Below the pieces are notes generated by a model. The model had not been told where the DNA came from, did not search any database, and was given only the letters and a program-made list of their open reading frames with translations. The position numbers were made by a program, and so were the translations under genes. This document shows positions 53,266 through 62,050 of a stretch of DNA of 64,000 nt, one piece after another (within the stretch, counting starts at the first letter, position 1; every line of letters begins with the position of its first letter). Where the stretch lies: assembly GCF_013343715.1 (NCBI RefSeq), contig NZ_JABUNR010000017.1, positions 4,008 through 68,007 of the forward strand, given 5' to 3'. Source of the DNA: Mesobacillus harenae (lineage in GTDB: Bacteria; Bacillota; Bacilli; Bacillales; Cytobacillaceae).

Positions 53266-53664
53266 ATGGTCATGACAGATCCGATTGCAGATATGCTTAC
53301 ACGTATTCGTAACGCGAATATGGTACGTCACGAAAAGTTAGAAGTACCTGCTTCTAACATTAAGAAGGAGATCGCAGAGATCCTTAAGCGTGAGGGCTTC
53401 GTTCGTAACGTTGAATATATCGAAGACAACAAACAAGGTACTATCCGTATCTTTCTAAAATATGGTGCGAACAATGAACGTGTTATCACTGGTCTTAAAC
53501 GCATCAGCAAGCCAGGCCTTCGTGTATATGCGAAGTCTACAGATGTACCGCGTGTACTTAACGGTCTAGGTATTGCACTTGTGTCAACTTCTCAAGGTGT
53601 CTTAACAGACAAAGAAGCACGTGCGAAACAAGTGGGCGGAGAAGTTCTAGGATACGTTTGGTAA
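53266..53664 (+). CDS. rpsH: 30S ribosomal protein S8
   Basis: S8 binds the central domain of 16S rRNA and in E. coli regulates the spc operon. The 132-aa protein begins MVMTDPIADMLTRIRNA and ends GGEVLGYVW, with the conserved STSQGVLTDKEAR segment (about 106-118). ATG 53266 follows GGAAGGAGG. Confidence 0.97.
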   Translation: MVMTDPIADMLTRIRNANMVRHEKLEVPASNIKKEIAEILKREGFVRNVEYIEDNKQGTIRIFLKYGANNERVITGLKRISKPGLRVYAKSTDVPRVLNGLGIALVSTSQGVLTDKEARAKQVGGEVLGYVW

Positions 53665-53695
53665 TATAGCTTTTTAATGAATGGAGGTGCAACAA

Positions 53696-54232
53696 ATGTC
53701 TCGCGTAGGTAAAAAACCAATTGAAATTCCATCTGGAGTAACAGTTACTCTTTCTGGCAGCACTGTAACGGTAAACGGACCGAAAGGCGAACTTTCCCGT
53801 ACTTTTAACCCAGATATCGAAATTAAGATAGAAGACAATATCATTACCATTACTCGTCCTTCAGACGCTAAAGACCATCGTGCATTGCACGGCACAACAC
53901 GTGCTGTTCTTTCCAACATGGTAGAAGGTGTATCTAAAGGATTTGAAAGATCTCTTGAGTTAATCGGTGTAGGTTACCGTGCGTCTAAACAAGGTACTAA
54001 GCTTGTTCTTAACGTAGGTTACTCTCATCCGGTTGAAATTGAGCCTGAAGAAGGCGTTGAGGTTGAGGTACCAGCTAACACAAAGGTTATTGTAAGAGGT
54101 GCTGATAAGGAACGTGTTGGAGCATTAGCTGCTAACATCCGTGACGTTCGTCCGCCTGAGCCGTATAAAGGCAAAGGGATCCGTTATGAAGGCGAATATG
54201 TACGCCGCAAAGAAGGTAAAACAGGCAAGTAA
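53696..54232 (+). CDS. rplF: 50S ribosomal protein L6
   Basis: L6 supports the sarcin-ricin loop region and factor binding. The 178-aa protein has two similar domains and the C-terminal RPPEPYKGKGIRYEGE signature (about 151-166). ATG 53696 follows ATGGAGGTG; the in-frame start at 53681 (five extra codons) is rejected because it precedes that site. Confidence 0.97.
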   Translation: MSRVGKKPIEIPSGVTVTLSGSTVTVNGPKGELSRTFNPDIEIKIEDNIITITRPSDAKDHRALHGTTRAVLSNMVEGVSKGFERSLELIGVGYRASKQGTKLVLNVGYSHPVEIEPEEGVEVEVPANTKVIVRGADKERVGALAANIRDVRPPEPYKGKGIRYEGEYVRRKEGKTGK

Positions 54233-54265
54233 TGCCTCATAGGTAAAACGAAAGGAGTGACGTAA

Positions 54266-54628
54266 ATGATCACGAAAGCTGATAAAAACGCTGTTCGCAA
54301 AAAGAGACATGGCCGTGTGCGTGCGAAACTCAGCGGAACTGAAGCTCGTCCTCGTTTAAATGTGTTCCGTTCAAACCAACACATTTATGCTCAACTGATC
54401 GACGATGTAAATGGAGTAACTGTTGCAAGTGCTTCTACTTTAGATAAAGAGCTTACTCTTGAATCAACTACTAATGTTGATGCTGCGCAAAAAGTTGGCG
54501 AACTAATCGCAAAACGTGCAGTTGAAAAAGGCCTACAGTCTGTAGTATTCGACCGTGGGGGATACCTTTACCATGGCCGCGTAAAAGCTTTAGCTGAAGC
54601 TGCCCGCGAAAACGGATTACAATTTTAA
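54266..54628 (+). CDS. rplR: 50S ribosomal protein L18
   Basis: L18 binds 5S rRNA with L5 and L25. The 120-aa protein has a basic N-terminal tail (KRHGRVRAKLSGT, about 14-26) and the FDRGGYLYHGRVKALAEAAREN end (about 95-116). ATG 54266 follows AAAGGAGTG. Confidence 0.97.
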   Translation: MITKADKNAVRKKRHGRVRAKLSGTEARPRLNVFRSNQHIYAQLIDDVNGVTVASASTLDKELTLESTTNVDAAQKVGELIAKRAVEKGLQSVVFDRGGYLYHGRVKALAEAARENGLQF

Positions 54629-54652
54629 TAGGAAAAGGAGGGACACATACAG

Positions 54653-55153
54653 ATGCGTCGTATTGATCCAAACAAACTTGAACTTGAAGAACGCGTAGTT
54701 ACAGTTAACCGAGTAGCTAAAGTTGTTAAAGGCGGACGTCGTTTCCGTTTTACCGCTCTAGTAGTAGTTGGCGATAAAAACGGTAATGTAGGATTTGGTA
54801 CTGGAAAAGCTCAAGAGGTTCCAGATGCTATCCGCAAAGCAATTGAAGATGCGAAGAAAAACTTAATCGAAGTACCGATGGTAGGAACAACAATTCCTCA
54901 CCAGGTTATTGGACACTTCGGAGCTGGCGAGATCTTCCTTAAACCTGCATCAGAAGGTACTGGAGTAATTGCCGGTGGTCCTGTCCGTGCGGTTCTAGAG
55001 TTAGCTGGTGTTGGTGACATCCTTTCTAAATCATTAGGGTCTAACACTCCAATTAACATGGTCCGTGCTACTATGGATGGATTAAAACAATTAAAGCGTG
55101 CTGAAGACGTAGCTAGATTACGTGGCAAATCAGTAGAAGAACTGTTAGGATAA
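54653..55153 (+). CDS. rpsE: 30S ribosomal protein S5
   Basis: S5 contributes to decoding accuracy and the mRNA entry tunnel. The 166-aa protein shows the N-terminal dsRBD-like strand RVAKVVKGGRRFRF (about 20-33) where spectinomycin-resistance changes map; it looks wild type. ATG 54653 follows AAAGGAGGGAC. Confidence 0.97.
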   Translation: MRRIDPNKLELEERVVTVNRVAKVVKGGRRFRFTALVVVGDKNGNVGFGTGKAQEVPDAIRKAIEDAKKNLIEVPMVGTTIPHQVIGHFGAGEIFLKPASEGTGVIAGGPVRAVLELAGVGDILSKSLGSNTPINMVRATMDGLKQLKRAEDVARLRGKSVEELLG

Positions 55154-55166
55154 GGAGGGAAATCAA

Positions 55167-55349
55167 ATGGCTAATAAACTAGAAATTACCCTCACACGCA
55201 GCGTGATCGGCCGTCCGGCTGATCAGCGTGAAACAGTTAAAGCCCTTGGCTTACGCAAAATGCATCAAACCGTCGAACAGCAAGACAATCCCGCTATCCG
55301 TGGAATGATCAATAAAGTGAGTCATCTTGTAACAGTTAAAGAACAGTAA
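55167..55349 (+). CDS. rpmD: 50S ribosomal protein L30
   Basis: A 60-aa L30 of bacterial type with ITLTRSVIGRPADQRETVKAL (about 6-26; start and end visible) and the HTVEQ-like HQTVEQQDNPAIRGMINKV helix (about 33-51). ATG 55167 follows AAGGAGGGAA. It starts 13 bp after rpsE. Confidence 0.97.
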   Translation: MANKLEITLTRSVIGRPADQRETVKALGLRKMHQTVEQQDNPAIRGMINKVSHLVTVKEQ

Positions 55350-55381
55350 TCTATTCTTCTTTAAAATAAGGAGGTGCCAAC

Positions 55382-55822
55382 ATGAAACTACACGATTTGA
55401 AACCTGCTGAAGGTTCTCGTCAAGAACGCAAACGTAAAGGGCGCGGTATTGGATCCGGTACTGGTAAAACTGCCGGTAAAGGTACTAAAGGTCAAAACGC
55501 TCGTTCCGGCGGCGGTGTTCGCCTTGGATTCGAAGGTGGTCAAACACCTTTATTCCAACGTTTGCCAAAGCGCGGCTTTACAAATATCAATCGAAAAGAA
55601 TATGCTGTTGTTAATCTGGACGCGTTAAACCGTTTCGAAGACGGAACAGAAGTAACTCCAGAACTTTTGATTGAAACCGGTCTTGTCAGCAATGAACGTT
55701 CAGGAGTAAAAATCCTGGCAAAAGGTAACGTAGAGAAAAAACTAACAGTTAAAGCTCATAAGTTCTCCTCTGCAGCCAAAGAAGCTATTGAAGCTGCCGG
55801 CGGCAAAACTGAGGTGATTTAA
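55382..55822 (+). CDS. rplO: 50S ribosomal protein L15
   Basis: L15 is a late assembly protein with a long basic extension. The 146-aa protein begins MKLHDLKPAEGSR and has the GIGSGTGKTAGKGTKGQNAR stretch (about 22-41). ATG 55382 follows AAGGAGGTG. Its stop codon overlaps the secY start by one base. Confidence 0.97.
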   Translation: MKLHDLKPAEGSRQERKRKGRGIGSGTGKTAGKGTKGQNARSGGGVRLGFEGGQTPLFQRLPKRGFTNINRKEYAVVNLDALNRFEDGTEVTPELLIETGLVSNERSGVKILAKGNVEKKLTVKAHKFSSAAKEAIEAAGGKTEVI

Positions 55823-57117
55823 TGTTTCAGACAATCTCCAACTTTATGCGCGTGGGTGAAATTAGAAGCAAAATCTTATTCACCCTTTTAATGTTGATTG
55901 TATTTCGCATTGGGGCATTTATTCCAGTCCCCAATGTAAATGCTGATGTATTAAAAGCACAGGATGACTTAAATGTGTTCGGTGTACTTAACACTTTCGG
56001 CGGAGGAGCTCTACAAAACTTCTCAATACTTGCTATGGGAATCATGCCTTATATAACTGCATCCATCATTGTGCAGCTTTTACAAATGGATGTTGTTCCT
56101 AAGTTCACTGAATGGTCCAAGCAAGGAGAAGCAGGGCGCCGTAAATTAGCTCAATTTACCCGATATTTCACGATAGTGCTAGGATTCATTCAAGCACTTG
56201 GAATGTCTTATGGGTTTAACAACATGGCCGGGGGATTGTTAATTACTGAATCCGGTATTGGTACTTACTTGCTTATAGCCGTGGTTTTAACTGCCGGAAC
56301 TGCATTCTTAATGTGGTTAGGTGAGCAAATTACAGCAAAAGGTGTAGGTAATGGTATTTCGATTATTATCTTTGCTGGTATCGTTGCAGGAATGCCAACA
56401 ATGGTTAATCAAATATATGCGCAGCAGTTTGAGGGAGCTGGAGATCAGCTGTTCCTGCGAATTGTTACCATTCTATTAATTGTTTTAGCTGTTATTGCCA
56501 TTGTTGTTGGGGTTATTTTCATTCAACAGGCAATCAGAAAAATTCCAATTCAATATGCGAAACGCATGGCAGCCGGCCGAAATCAAGTAGGCGGGCAATC
56601 AACACATTTGCCGTTAAAGGTTAATGCTGCTGGAGTAATCCCGGTTATCTTTGCGATTTCGTTTGTTGTAACGCCACCGACAATCGCCCAGTTTTTTGGT
56701 ACGAATGACGTGACGATCTGGATACAAAGGACGTTTGATTATACACAGCCGATCGGTATGATCGTTTATGTGGCATTAATCATCGCGTTTACGTATTTCT
56801 ATGCGTTTATCCAGGTGAACCCTGAGCAAGTTTCTGAGAATTTAAAGAAACAAGGCGGGTATATTCCCGGTATTCGTCCGGGACAAAATACTCAGGAATA
56901 TCTTACAAAAGTCCTCTACAGGTTAACTTTTGTAGGAGCAATCTTCCTGTCCGTTATATCAATTTTGCCTGTCTTTTTTATCAAATTCGCAGGACTTCCG
57001 CAGACTGTTCAAATTGGCGGAACTAGCTTGCTGATCGTTGTCGGAGTTGCACTCGAAACAATGAAGCAGCTTGAAGCACAGCTTGTTAAACGCCATTATA
57101 AAGGTTTTATTAAATAA
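55822..57117 (+). CDS. secY: SecY, preprotein translocase channel
   Basis: SecY forms the protein-conducting channel with SecE and SecG. The 431-aa protein has ten predicted transmembrane helices (first about 17-36, last about 385-415) and the plug region with ILAMGIMPYITASIIVQLL (about 70-88). The cytosolic loop with RMAAGRNQVGGQSTHLPLKVN (about 250-270) is typical. ATG 55822 overlaps the rplO stop, so translation is coupled. Confidence 0.97.
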   Translation: MFQTISNFMRVGEIRSKILFTLLMLIVFRIGAFIPVPNVNADVLKAQDDLNVFGVLNTFGGGALQNFSILAMGIMPYITASIIVQLLQMDVVPKFTEWSKQGEAGRRKLAQFTRYFTIVLGFIQALGMSYGFNNMAGGLLITESGIGTYLLIAVVLTAGTAFLMWLGEQITAKGVGNGISIIIFAGIVAGMPTMVNQIYAQQFEGAGDQLFLRIVTILLIVLAVIAIVVGVIFIQQAIRKIPIQYAKRMAAGRNQVGGQSTHLPLKVNAAGVIPVIFAISFVVTPPTIAQFFGTNDVTIWIQRTFDYTQPIGMIVYVALIIAFTYFYAFIQVNPEQVSENLKKQGGYIPGIRPGQNTQEYLTKVLYRLTFVGAIFLSVISILPVFFIKFAGLPQTVQIGGTSLLIVVGVALETMKQLEAQLVKRHYKGFIK

Positions 57118-57175
57118 AAGGATTGGGGAACACAGCTGTTCCCTAAATCTTAATTGGATACTGGGGGGAATTCTT

Positions 57176-57826
57176 GTGAATTTGGTATTAATGGGACTTC
57201 CAGGTGCAGGTAAAGGCACCCAGGCCGAAAAAATTGTTGCAAAATACAATATTCCTCATATTTCTACTGGGGATATGTTCCGTTCTGCTATAAAAGAAGG
57301 CACAGAGCTTGGCATAAAAGCCAAATCATTCATGGACAAAGGTGCACTCGTTCCTGATGAAGTTACAATCGGGATTGTCCGTGAACGTTTAAGCAAAGAG
57401 GACTGTGAAAAAGGATTTCTCCTTGATGGATTTCCGCGTACGGTTGCTCAAGCTGAAGCGCTTGAATACATGCTCGCTGACTTAGGCAAGAAAATTGATT
57501 ATGTGATCAATATTGATGTCGATTCAGATATTCTGATGGAACGGTTAACAGGCCGCAGGATTTGTAAAAATTGCGGAGCGACTTATCATTTGGTGTTTAA
57601 TCCACCTTCACAGGAAGGTATTTGCGACCGCTGTGGCGGAGAATTGTACCAGCGCGCAGATGATAATGCCGATACAGTCCAAAACCGCTTGGATGTTAAT
57701 ATCCAGCAAACAAAGCCACTGTTAAACTTCTACGAAGAAAAAGGCTACTTGCGTAACATCAATGGCCAGCAGGATATTAATATCGTGTTTACTGCTATTG
57801 ATGAACTGCTTGGGGGCTTACAATAA
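57176..57826 (+). CDS. adk: Adenylate kinase
   Basis: Adk interconverts AMP, ADP and ATP. The 216-aa protein is the long form with a LID domain: P-loop GLPGAGKGTQ at 7-16, and a zinc site made of four cysteines, CKNCG and CDRCG (about 130-134 and 150-154). The B. subtilis enzyme uses three Cys and one Asp, so this Cys4 site resembles the geobacilli type. GTG 57176 follows CTGGGGGGAA; a longer in-frame extension into the secY end (57071) is rejected. It overlaps map by one base. Confidence 0.97.
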   Translation: MNLVLMGLPGAGKGTQAEKIVAKYNIPHISTGDMFRSAIKEGTELGIKAKSFMDKGALVPDEVTIGIVRERLSKEDCEKGFLLDGFPRTVAQAEALEYMLADLGKKIDYVINIDVDSDILMERLTGRRICKNCGATYHLVFNPPSQEGICDRCGGELYQRADDNADTVQNRLDVNIQQTKPLLNFYEEKGYLRNINGQQDINIVFTAIDELLGGLQ

Positions 57827-58572
57827 TGATCATTTGTAAAACCGCTCGTGAAATAGAAATTATGCGTGATGCGGGACGTATCGTCGCCTTGACTCATAAT
57901 GAATTGAAGAAGCACATTGTTCCAGGCATAACTACTGCAGAGCTTAACGCAATAGCGGATAAGTTCATAACGGGCTCTGGAGCTATACCTTCTTTCAAAG
58001 GCTATAATGGGTTTAGTGGCAGCATCTGTGCATCCGTAAACAATGAACTAGTTCACGGGATTCCTGGTGAACGCATCCTTAATGATGGCGATATAATCAG
58101 TATTGATATTGGCGCTAAATACAACGGATATCATGGCGATTCAGCCTGGACATACGCCGTTGGTGAAATTAGTGAAGAGGCAAAGCAACTGTTAGCTGTA
58201 ACAGAAGAGTCTCTATTTGAAGGCCTTAAGGAAGCTAAGCCAGGTGAACGCTTATCGAATATCTCCCATGCGATTCAAACATATGTTGAAGCAAATGGCT
58301 TTTCAATTGTTCGTGAGTATGTCGGCCATGGAATCGGGCAAGAATTACATGAGGACCCGCAAATTCCTCATTATGGACCGCCTAACAAAGGGCCTCGCTT
58401 GAAGCCTGGAATGGTGCTTTGTGTTGAACCGATGGTGAATGCAGGAAGCCGTTATGTTAAAACATTAGCCGATGACTGGACTGTAGTGACAGTCGATGGA
58501 AAAATGTGCGCCCATTTTGAGCATACGATAGCTGTTACAGAAACTGGTTTTGAGATTCTTACAAAAGCCTGA
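57826..58572 (+). CDS. map: Methionine aminopeptidase type I
   Basis: MetAP removes the N-terminal methionine. The 248-aa enzyme has the pita-bread fold metal ligands: D in DIGAKYNGYHGDSAWT (two aspartates), H in GHGIGQELHEDP, E in CVEPMV and E in HFEHTIAVTE. ATG 57826 overlaps the adk stop codon. Same place as in B. subtilis. Confidence 0.96.
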   Translation: MIICKTAREIEIMRDAGRIVALTHNELKKHIVPGITTAELNAIADKFITGSGAIPSFKGYNGFSGSICASVNNELVHGIPGERILNDGDIISIDIGAKYNGYHGDSAWTYAVGEISEEAKQLLAVTEESLFEGLKEAKPGERLSNISHAIQTYVEANGFSIVREYVGHGIGQELHEDPQIPHYGPPNKGPRLKPGMVLCVEPMVNAGSRYVKTLADDWTVVTVDGKMCAHFEHTIAVTETGFEILTKA

Positions 58573-58587
58573 ATGTAGGTGATCTAA

Positions 58588-58914
58588 TTGATAGAATCGG
58601 ATGTTATTCCGCAAATCGGTCAAATTGTAGTAGTTACCCGCGGACGCGATGCGGGCCAGTATGCTATAATTATCGGGTTAGTTGATGAACGGTATGCTCT
58701 TCTTGCAGACGGTGATAAACGAAAGTTTGACCAGCCTAAAAAGAAGAACATTCAGCATCTGCAAACAGTTGGATGTGTATCACCAGAAGTAAAAAACAGC
58801 ATTGCCGATACCGGCCGGGTAACGAACGGGAAGCTTCGCTTTGCTTTAGCAAGGTATATGAATGAAAACGCACTTGATAAGAAGAAGGGAGACGATGTTG
58901 ATGGCGAAAGATGA
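58588..58914 (+). CDS. ybzG: KOW-domain RNA-binding protein, L14e-like
   Basis: A 108-aa protein with an N-terminal KOW-like domain (IGQIVVVTRGRDAGQYAIIIG, about 10-30) followed by a basic segment (KRKFDQPKKKN, about 44-54) and a polar tail. Related to eukaryal L14e and B. subtilis YbzG; probably binds rRNA, function untested. Start is TTG 58588, 7 bases after TAGGTGATC. It overlaps the infA start by 14 bp and lies between map and infA. Confidence 0.8.
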   Translation: MIESDVIPQIGQIVVVTRGRDAGQYAIIIGLVDERYALLADGDKRKFDQPKKKNIQHLQTVGCVSPEVKNSIADTGRVTNGKLRFALARYMNENALDKKKGDDVDGER

Positions 58915-59119
58915 TGTAATTGAAGTGGAAGGCACAGTACTTGAAACTTTGCCCAACGCTATGTTTAAGGTAGAATTAGAGAATGGTCATACAGTGCTAG
59001 CTCATGTTTCAGGTAAAATTCGAATGCACTTTATTCGTATTCTGCCAGGAGATAAAGTAACAGTTGAGCTTTCTCCATATGATTTGACTCGCGGAAGAAT
59101 CACATACCGCTTTAAATAA
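58901..59119 (+). CDS. infA: Translation initiation factor IF-1
   Basis: IF-1 blocks the A site during initiation. The 72-aa OB-fold protein begins MAKDDVIEVEGTVLETLPNA and ends SPYDLTRGRITYRFK. ATG 58901 follows AAGGGAGACG; the frame opens earlier (58862), but that part lies within the KOW gene and has no family match. Confidence 0.97.
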   Translation: MAKDDVIEVEGTVLETLPNAMFKVELENGHTVLAHVSGKIRMHFIRILPGDKVTVELSPYDLTRGRITYRFK

Positions 59120-59123
59120 TTAG

Positions 59124-59267
<144 letters not shown>

Positions 59268-59288
59268 AAACAAGGAGGTGCATTTTAG

Positions 59289-59654
59289 ATGGCACGTATT
59301 GCTGGTGTAGATATTCCCCGCGAAAAACGCGTAGTAATCGCATTAACATATATTTTTGGAATTGGCAGCCCGACTGCTCAAAAAGTTCTAGCTGAAGCTG
59401 GAGTGTCCGAAGATACTCGTGTGCGTGATCTTACAGAAGAAGAATTAAACAAAATTCGTGATATTATCGATAAGTTAAAAGTAGAAGGTGACCTTCGTCG
59501 TGAAGTTTCCCTTAACATCAAACGTCTAATGGAAATCGGTTCATTCCGTGGTCTTCGTCACCGTCGCGGCTTGCCTGTTCGCGGTCAAAACACCAAGAAC
59601 AACGCTCGTACTCGTAAAGGACCTCGTAAGACAGTAGCTAACAAGAAAAAATAA
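59289..59654 (+). CDS. rpsM: 30S ribosomal protein S13
   Basis: S13 contacts the P-site tRNA and the L5 bridge. The 121-aa protein begins MARIAGVDIPREKR, has an H2TH-type helical region (TYIFGIGSPTAQKVL, about 17-31) and the basic tail RGQNTKNNARTRKGPRKT. ATG 59289 follows CAAGGAGGTG. Confidence 0.97.
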   Translation: MARIAGVDIPREKRVVIALTYIFGIGSPTAQKVLAEAGVSEDTRVRDLTEEELNKIRDIIDKLKVEGDLRREVSLNIKRLMEIGSFRGLRHRRGLPVRGQNTKNNARTRKGPRKTVANKKK

Positions 59655-59677
59655 TCGGTAAGGGAGGTAACCAATAA

Positions 59678-60067
59678 ATGGCTCGTAAAACTAATACACG
59701 TAAACGCCGTGTCAAAAAGAATATTGAAGCGGGTATTGCTCATATTCGTTCAACGTTTAACAATACTATCGTAACAATTACTGACGTTCATGGTAATGCT
59801 ATTTCCTGGTCAAGTGCAGGTTCACTTGGATTCAAAGGATCTCGTAAGTCTACACCATTTGCAGCTCAAATGGCAGCAGAGACAGCAGCTAAAGTTTCTA
59901 TGGAACATGGCTTAAAAACTCTTGAGGTAACTGTTAAAGGACCTGGTGCAGGACGTGAAGCTGCTATTCGTGCTCTTCAAGCTGCAGGCCTTGAAGTTAC
60001 AGCAATTAGAGACGTAACTCCAGTTCCACATAACGGCTGCCGCCCGCCAAAACGTCGCCGTGTTTAA
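59678..60067 (+). CDS. rpsK: 30S ribosomal protein S11
   Basis: S11 is on the 30S platform close to the Shine-Dalgarno helix. The 129-aa protein begins MARKTNTRKRRVKKNIE and has the conserved end IRDVTPVPHNGCRPPKRRRV. ATG 59678 follows AGGGAGGTAA. Confidence 0.97.
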   Translation: MARKTNTRKRRVKKNIEAGIAHIRSTFNNTIVTITDVHGNAISWSSAGSLGFKGSRKSTPFAAQMAAETAAKVSMEHGLKTLEVTVKGPGAGREAAIRALQAAGLEVTAIRDVTPVPHNGCRPPKRRRV

Positions 60068-60080
60068 TTTTTCTGTATAG

Positions 60081-60238
60081 AATTTGTATCCATGTCTATA
60101 ATGGGATATGATACAAATTTTTGATATACGGAAATAATTAGTCCAGTTGTTGTGCACATACGGGAACGTATACATGGGAAAATTTCGGTTAGGTGAGAGC
60201 CAGCCGGGGTTTCGACGTTTTGAAGGAGGGTATATTTG
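60081..60238 (+). promoter_or_regulatory. rpsK-rpoA spacer with attenuator-like hairpin
   Basis: AATTTGTATC (60081-60090) pairs with GATACAAATT (60110-60119) and is followed by TTTTTG, a terminator-like hairpin between rpsK and rpoA. Further on, ATACG-GGAA-CGTAT (60158-60171) forms a small GNRA-type tetraloop hairpin before the rpoA ribosome binding site. The S11-alpha gap is 171 bp; no clear promoter is seen. Confidence 0.55.
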
Positions 60239-61183
60239 ATGATCGAAATAGAAAAACCAAAAATCGAAACGGTTGAGATCAACGATGATGCCAAGTACGG
60301 CAAGTTTGTCGTAGAACCGCTTGAGCGTGGATATGGTACAACTTTGGGTAACTCCTTACGTCGTATCCTATTATCCTCACTCCCAGGTGCAGCTGTCACA
60401 TCGATCCAAATCGATGGAGTACTTCATGAATTCTCAACAATTGAAGGCGTCGTAGAGGATGTTACATCCATTATTTTGAATGTAAAAAAACTGGCATTAA
60501 AAATTTACTCTGATGAAGAAAAAACACTAGAGATTGACACACAGGGTGAAGGTCCAGTTACAGCCGGTGACATTACTCATGACAGTGATATAGAGATTTT
60601 AAATCCTGATCTCCAAATTGCAACTCTATCCGGAAAAGGCCAGCTTCGCATGCGCCTTACTGCGAAAAGAGGTCGTGGCTATACACCTGCAGTTCAAAAT
60701 AAACGGGAAGACCAGCCAATCGGTGTCATCCCAATTGATTCAATCTTTACTCCGGTATCACGTGTATCCTACCAGGTTGAAAATACACGGGTTGGTCAAA
60801 TGACTAACTATGATAAACTAACTTTTGATGTTTGGACTGACGGAAGCACAGGACCGAAAGAAGCGATTGCTTTAGGAGCGAAAGTTCTAACAGAGCACTT
60901 GAATATTTTTGTCGGGCTTACGGACGAGGCTCAAAATGCAGAGATCATGGTAGAAAAAGAAGAAGATCAAAAAGAAAAAGTTCTTGAAATGACGATTGAA
61001 GAACTAGATCTTTCTGTTCGTTCATATAACTGCCTAAAGCGTGCTGGTATCAACACCGTTCAAGAGCTTGCTCATAAGACGGAAGAAGATATGATGAAGG
61101 TTCGCAATTTAGGACGCAAATCTCTTGAAGAGGTTAAAGCAAAACTAGAAGAGCTAGGCTTAGGCTTACGTAAAGATGACTAG
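60239..61183 (+). CDS. rpoA: DNA-directed RNA polymerase subunit alpha
   Basis: The 314-aa alpha subunit initiates polymerase assembly. The N-terminal domain (about 1-230) has LEPLERGYGTTLGNSLRR-type sequence (VEPLERGYGTTLGNSLRRI) and the C-terminal domain (about 250-310) has the UP-element binding stretch SYNCLKRAGINTVQEL and KVRNLGRKSLEEVK. ATG 60239 is preferred to TTG 60236, as it follows AAGGAGGG. Confidence 0.98.
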   Translation: MIEIEKPKIETVEINDDAKYGKFVVEPLERGYGTTLGNSLRRILLSSLPGAAVTSIQIDGVLHEFSTIEGVVEDVTSIILNVKKLALKIYSDEEKTLEIDTQGEGPVTAGDITHDSDIEILNPDLQIATLSGKGQLRMRLTAKRGRGYTPAVQNKREDQPIGVIPIDSIFTPVSRVSYQVENTRVGQMTNYDKLTFDVWTDGSTGPKEAIALGAKVLTEHLNIFVGLTDEAQNAEIMVEKEEDQKEKVLEMTIEELDLSVRSYNCLKRAGINTVQELAHKTEEDMMKVRNLGRKSLEEVKAKLEELGLGLRKDD

Positions 61184-61262
61184 TTAACTATTGCTTAACT
61201 AGGCATTTTACTGTCAGCTTCTTGCAGCTAAAAGAGGACTTCAACAAAGGAGGGAAACACTC

Positions 61263-61625
61263 ATGGGATACAGAAAGTTAGGACGTACAAGTGCCCAACG
61301 CAAAGCTATGCTGCGTGACTTAACAACAGACCTGATCATCAATGAGAGAATCGAAACAACTGAAACTCGTGCGAAAGAGCTTCGTTCCGTTGTAGAAAAA
61401 ATGATCACATTGGGAAAACGCGGTGATTTACATGCTCGCCGTCAGGCTGCTGCTTGGGTTCGTAATGAAGTAGCTAATGCTGAAACAAACCAAGATGCTT
61501 TACAAAAGTTATTTGCTGATATCGCTCCACGTTACCAAGAGCGCCAAGGTGGATACACTCGAATTATGAAACTTGGACCACGCCGCGGTGACGGTGCACC
61601 AATGGTCATCATCGAGCTAGTTTAA
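61263..61625 (+). CDS. rplQ: 50S ribosomal protein L17
   Basis: L17 surrounds the tunnel exit. The 120-aa protein begins MGYRKLGRTSAQRKAMLRDL (20 residues) and ends MVIIELV. ATG 61263 follows AAAGGAGGG. Last gene of the alpha operon; a strong terminator follows. Confidence 0.97.
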   Translation: MGYRKLGRTSAQRKAMLRDLTTDLIINERIETTETRAKELRSVVEKMITLGKRGDLHARRQAAAWVRNEVANAETNQDALQKLFADIAPRYQERQGGYTRIMKLGPRRGDGAPMVIIELV

Positions 61626-61643
61626 TAACCTTAAACACTCAAC

Positions 61644-61693
61644 AAGGGCGATGGACAGTTTTATACAAACTTGTTTCATCGCCCTTTTTAAAA
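61644..61693 (+). terminator. rplQ terminator
   Basis: AAGGGCGATG pairs with CATCGCCCTT over 10 bp; the loop carries an inner ACAGTTT / AAACTTGT stem. T5 and an A/T tract follow. Confidence 0.93.
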
Positions 61694-62050
61694 AAATTTT
61701 TTAATACTAAAGTACCAGTACCAAGCCAAAGCGAGCGTTACGATGAGCATACAACTTTATCTTGGAAATGCATGTTCTATTAGGCAGGTTCCTTATGCGT
61801 CTGCTCAAATAGTTCCTTCCTAAGATGAAGCTTCTAACTATCATCTCTGGACCTCAGCGATTATCGTTATTACAGCGGTCTTCGCGCGCATATCTGGTAT
61901 GTCTCGTCTAGCTCATGCACTTCCTCCCACTCCGTAAGGACAGATTTTTCGCGGGTCTCCCGCATGGAGGAGGTGCAGGCTTTTTTTATTATTGAAGAAT
62001 TAACTGGTTTAAACATCGGATGTCTAGAGTCGAGCAGAGAGGAGATCTTC
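61694..62050 (+). promoter_or_regulatory. ecfA1 upstream region with large hairpin
   Basis: No gene. TGCACTTCCTCC (61916-61927) pairs with GGAGGAGGTGCA (61966-61977) over 12 bp (one T-G), enclosing a second hairpin GCGGG-TCT-CCCGC (61951-61963). It is followed by GGCTTTTTTTATT, so it has terminator shape. It may be a conditional terminator in the ecf leader. The part before 61900 shows nothing recognisable. Confidence 0.55.

Noticed and set aside
60236..60238. TTG start for rpoA
   Set aside because: Adjacent ATG 60239 gives the exact family N-terminus and better spacing.
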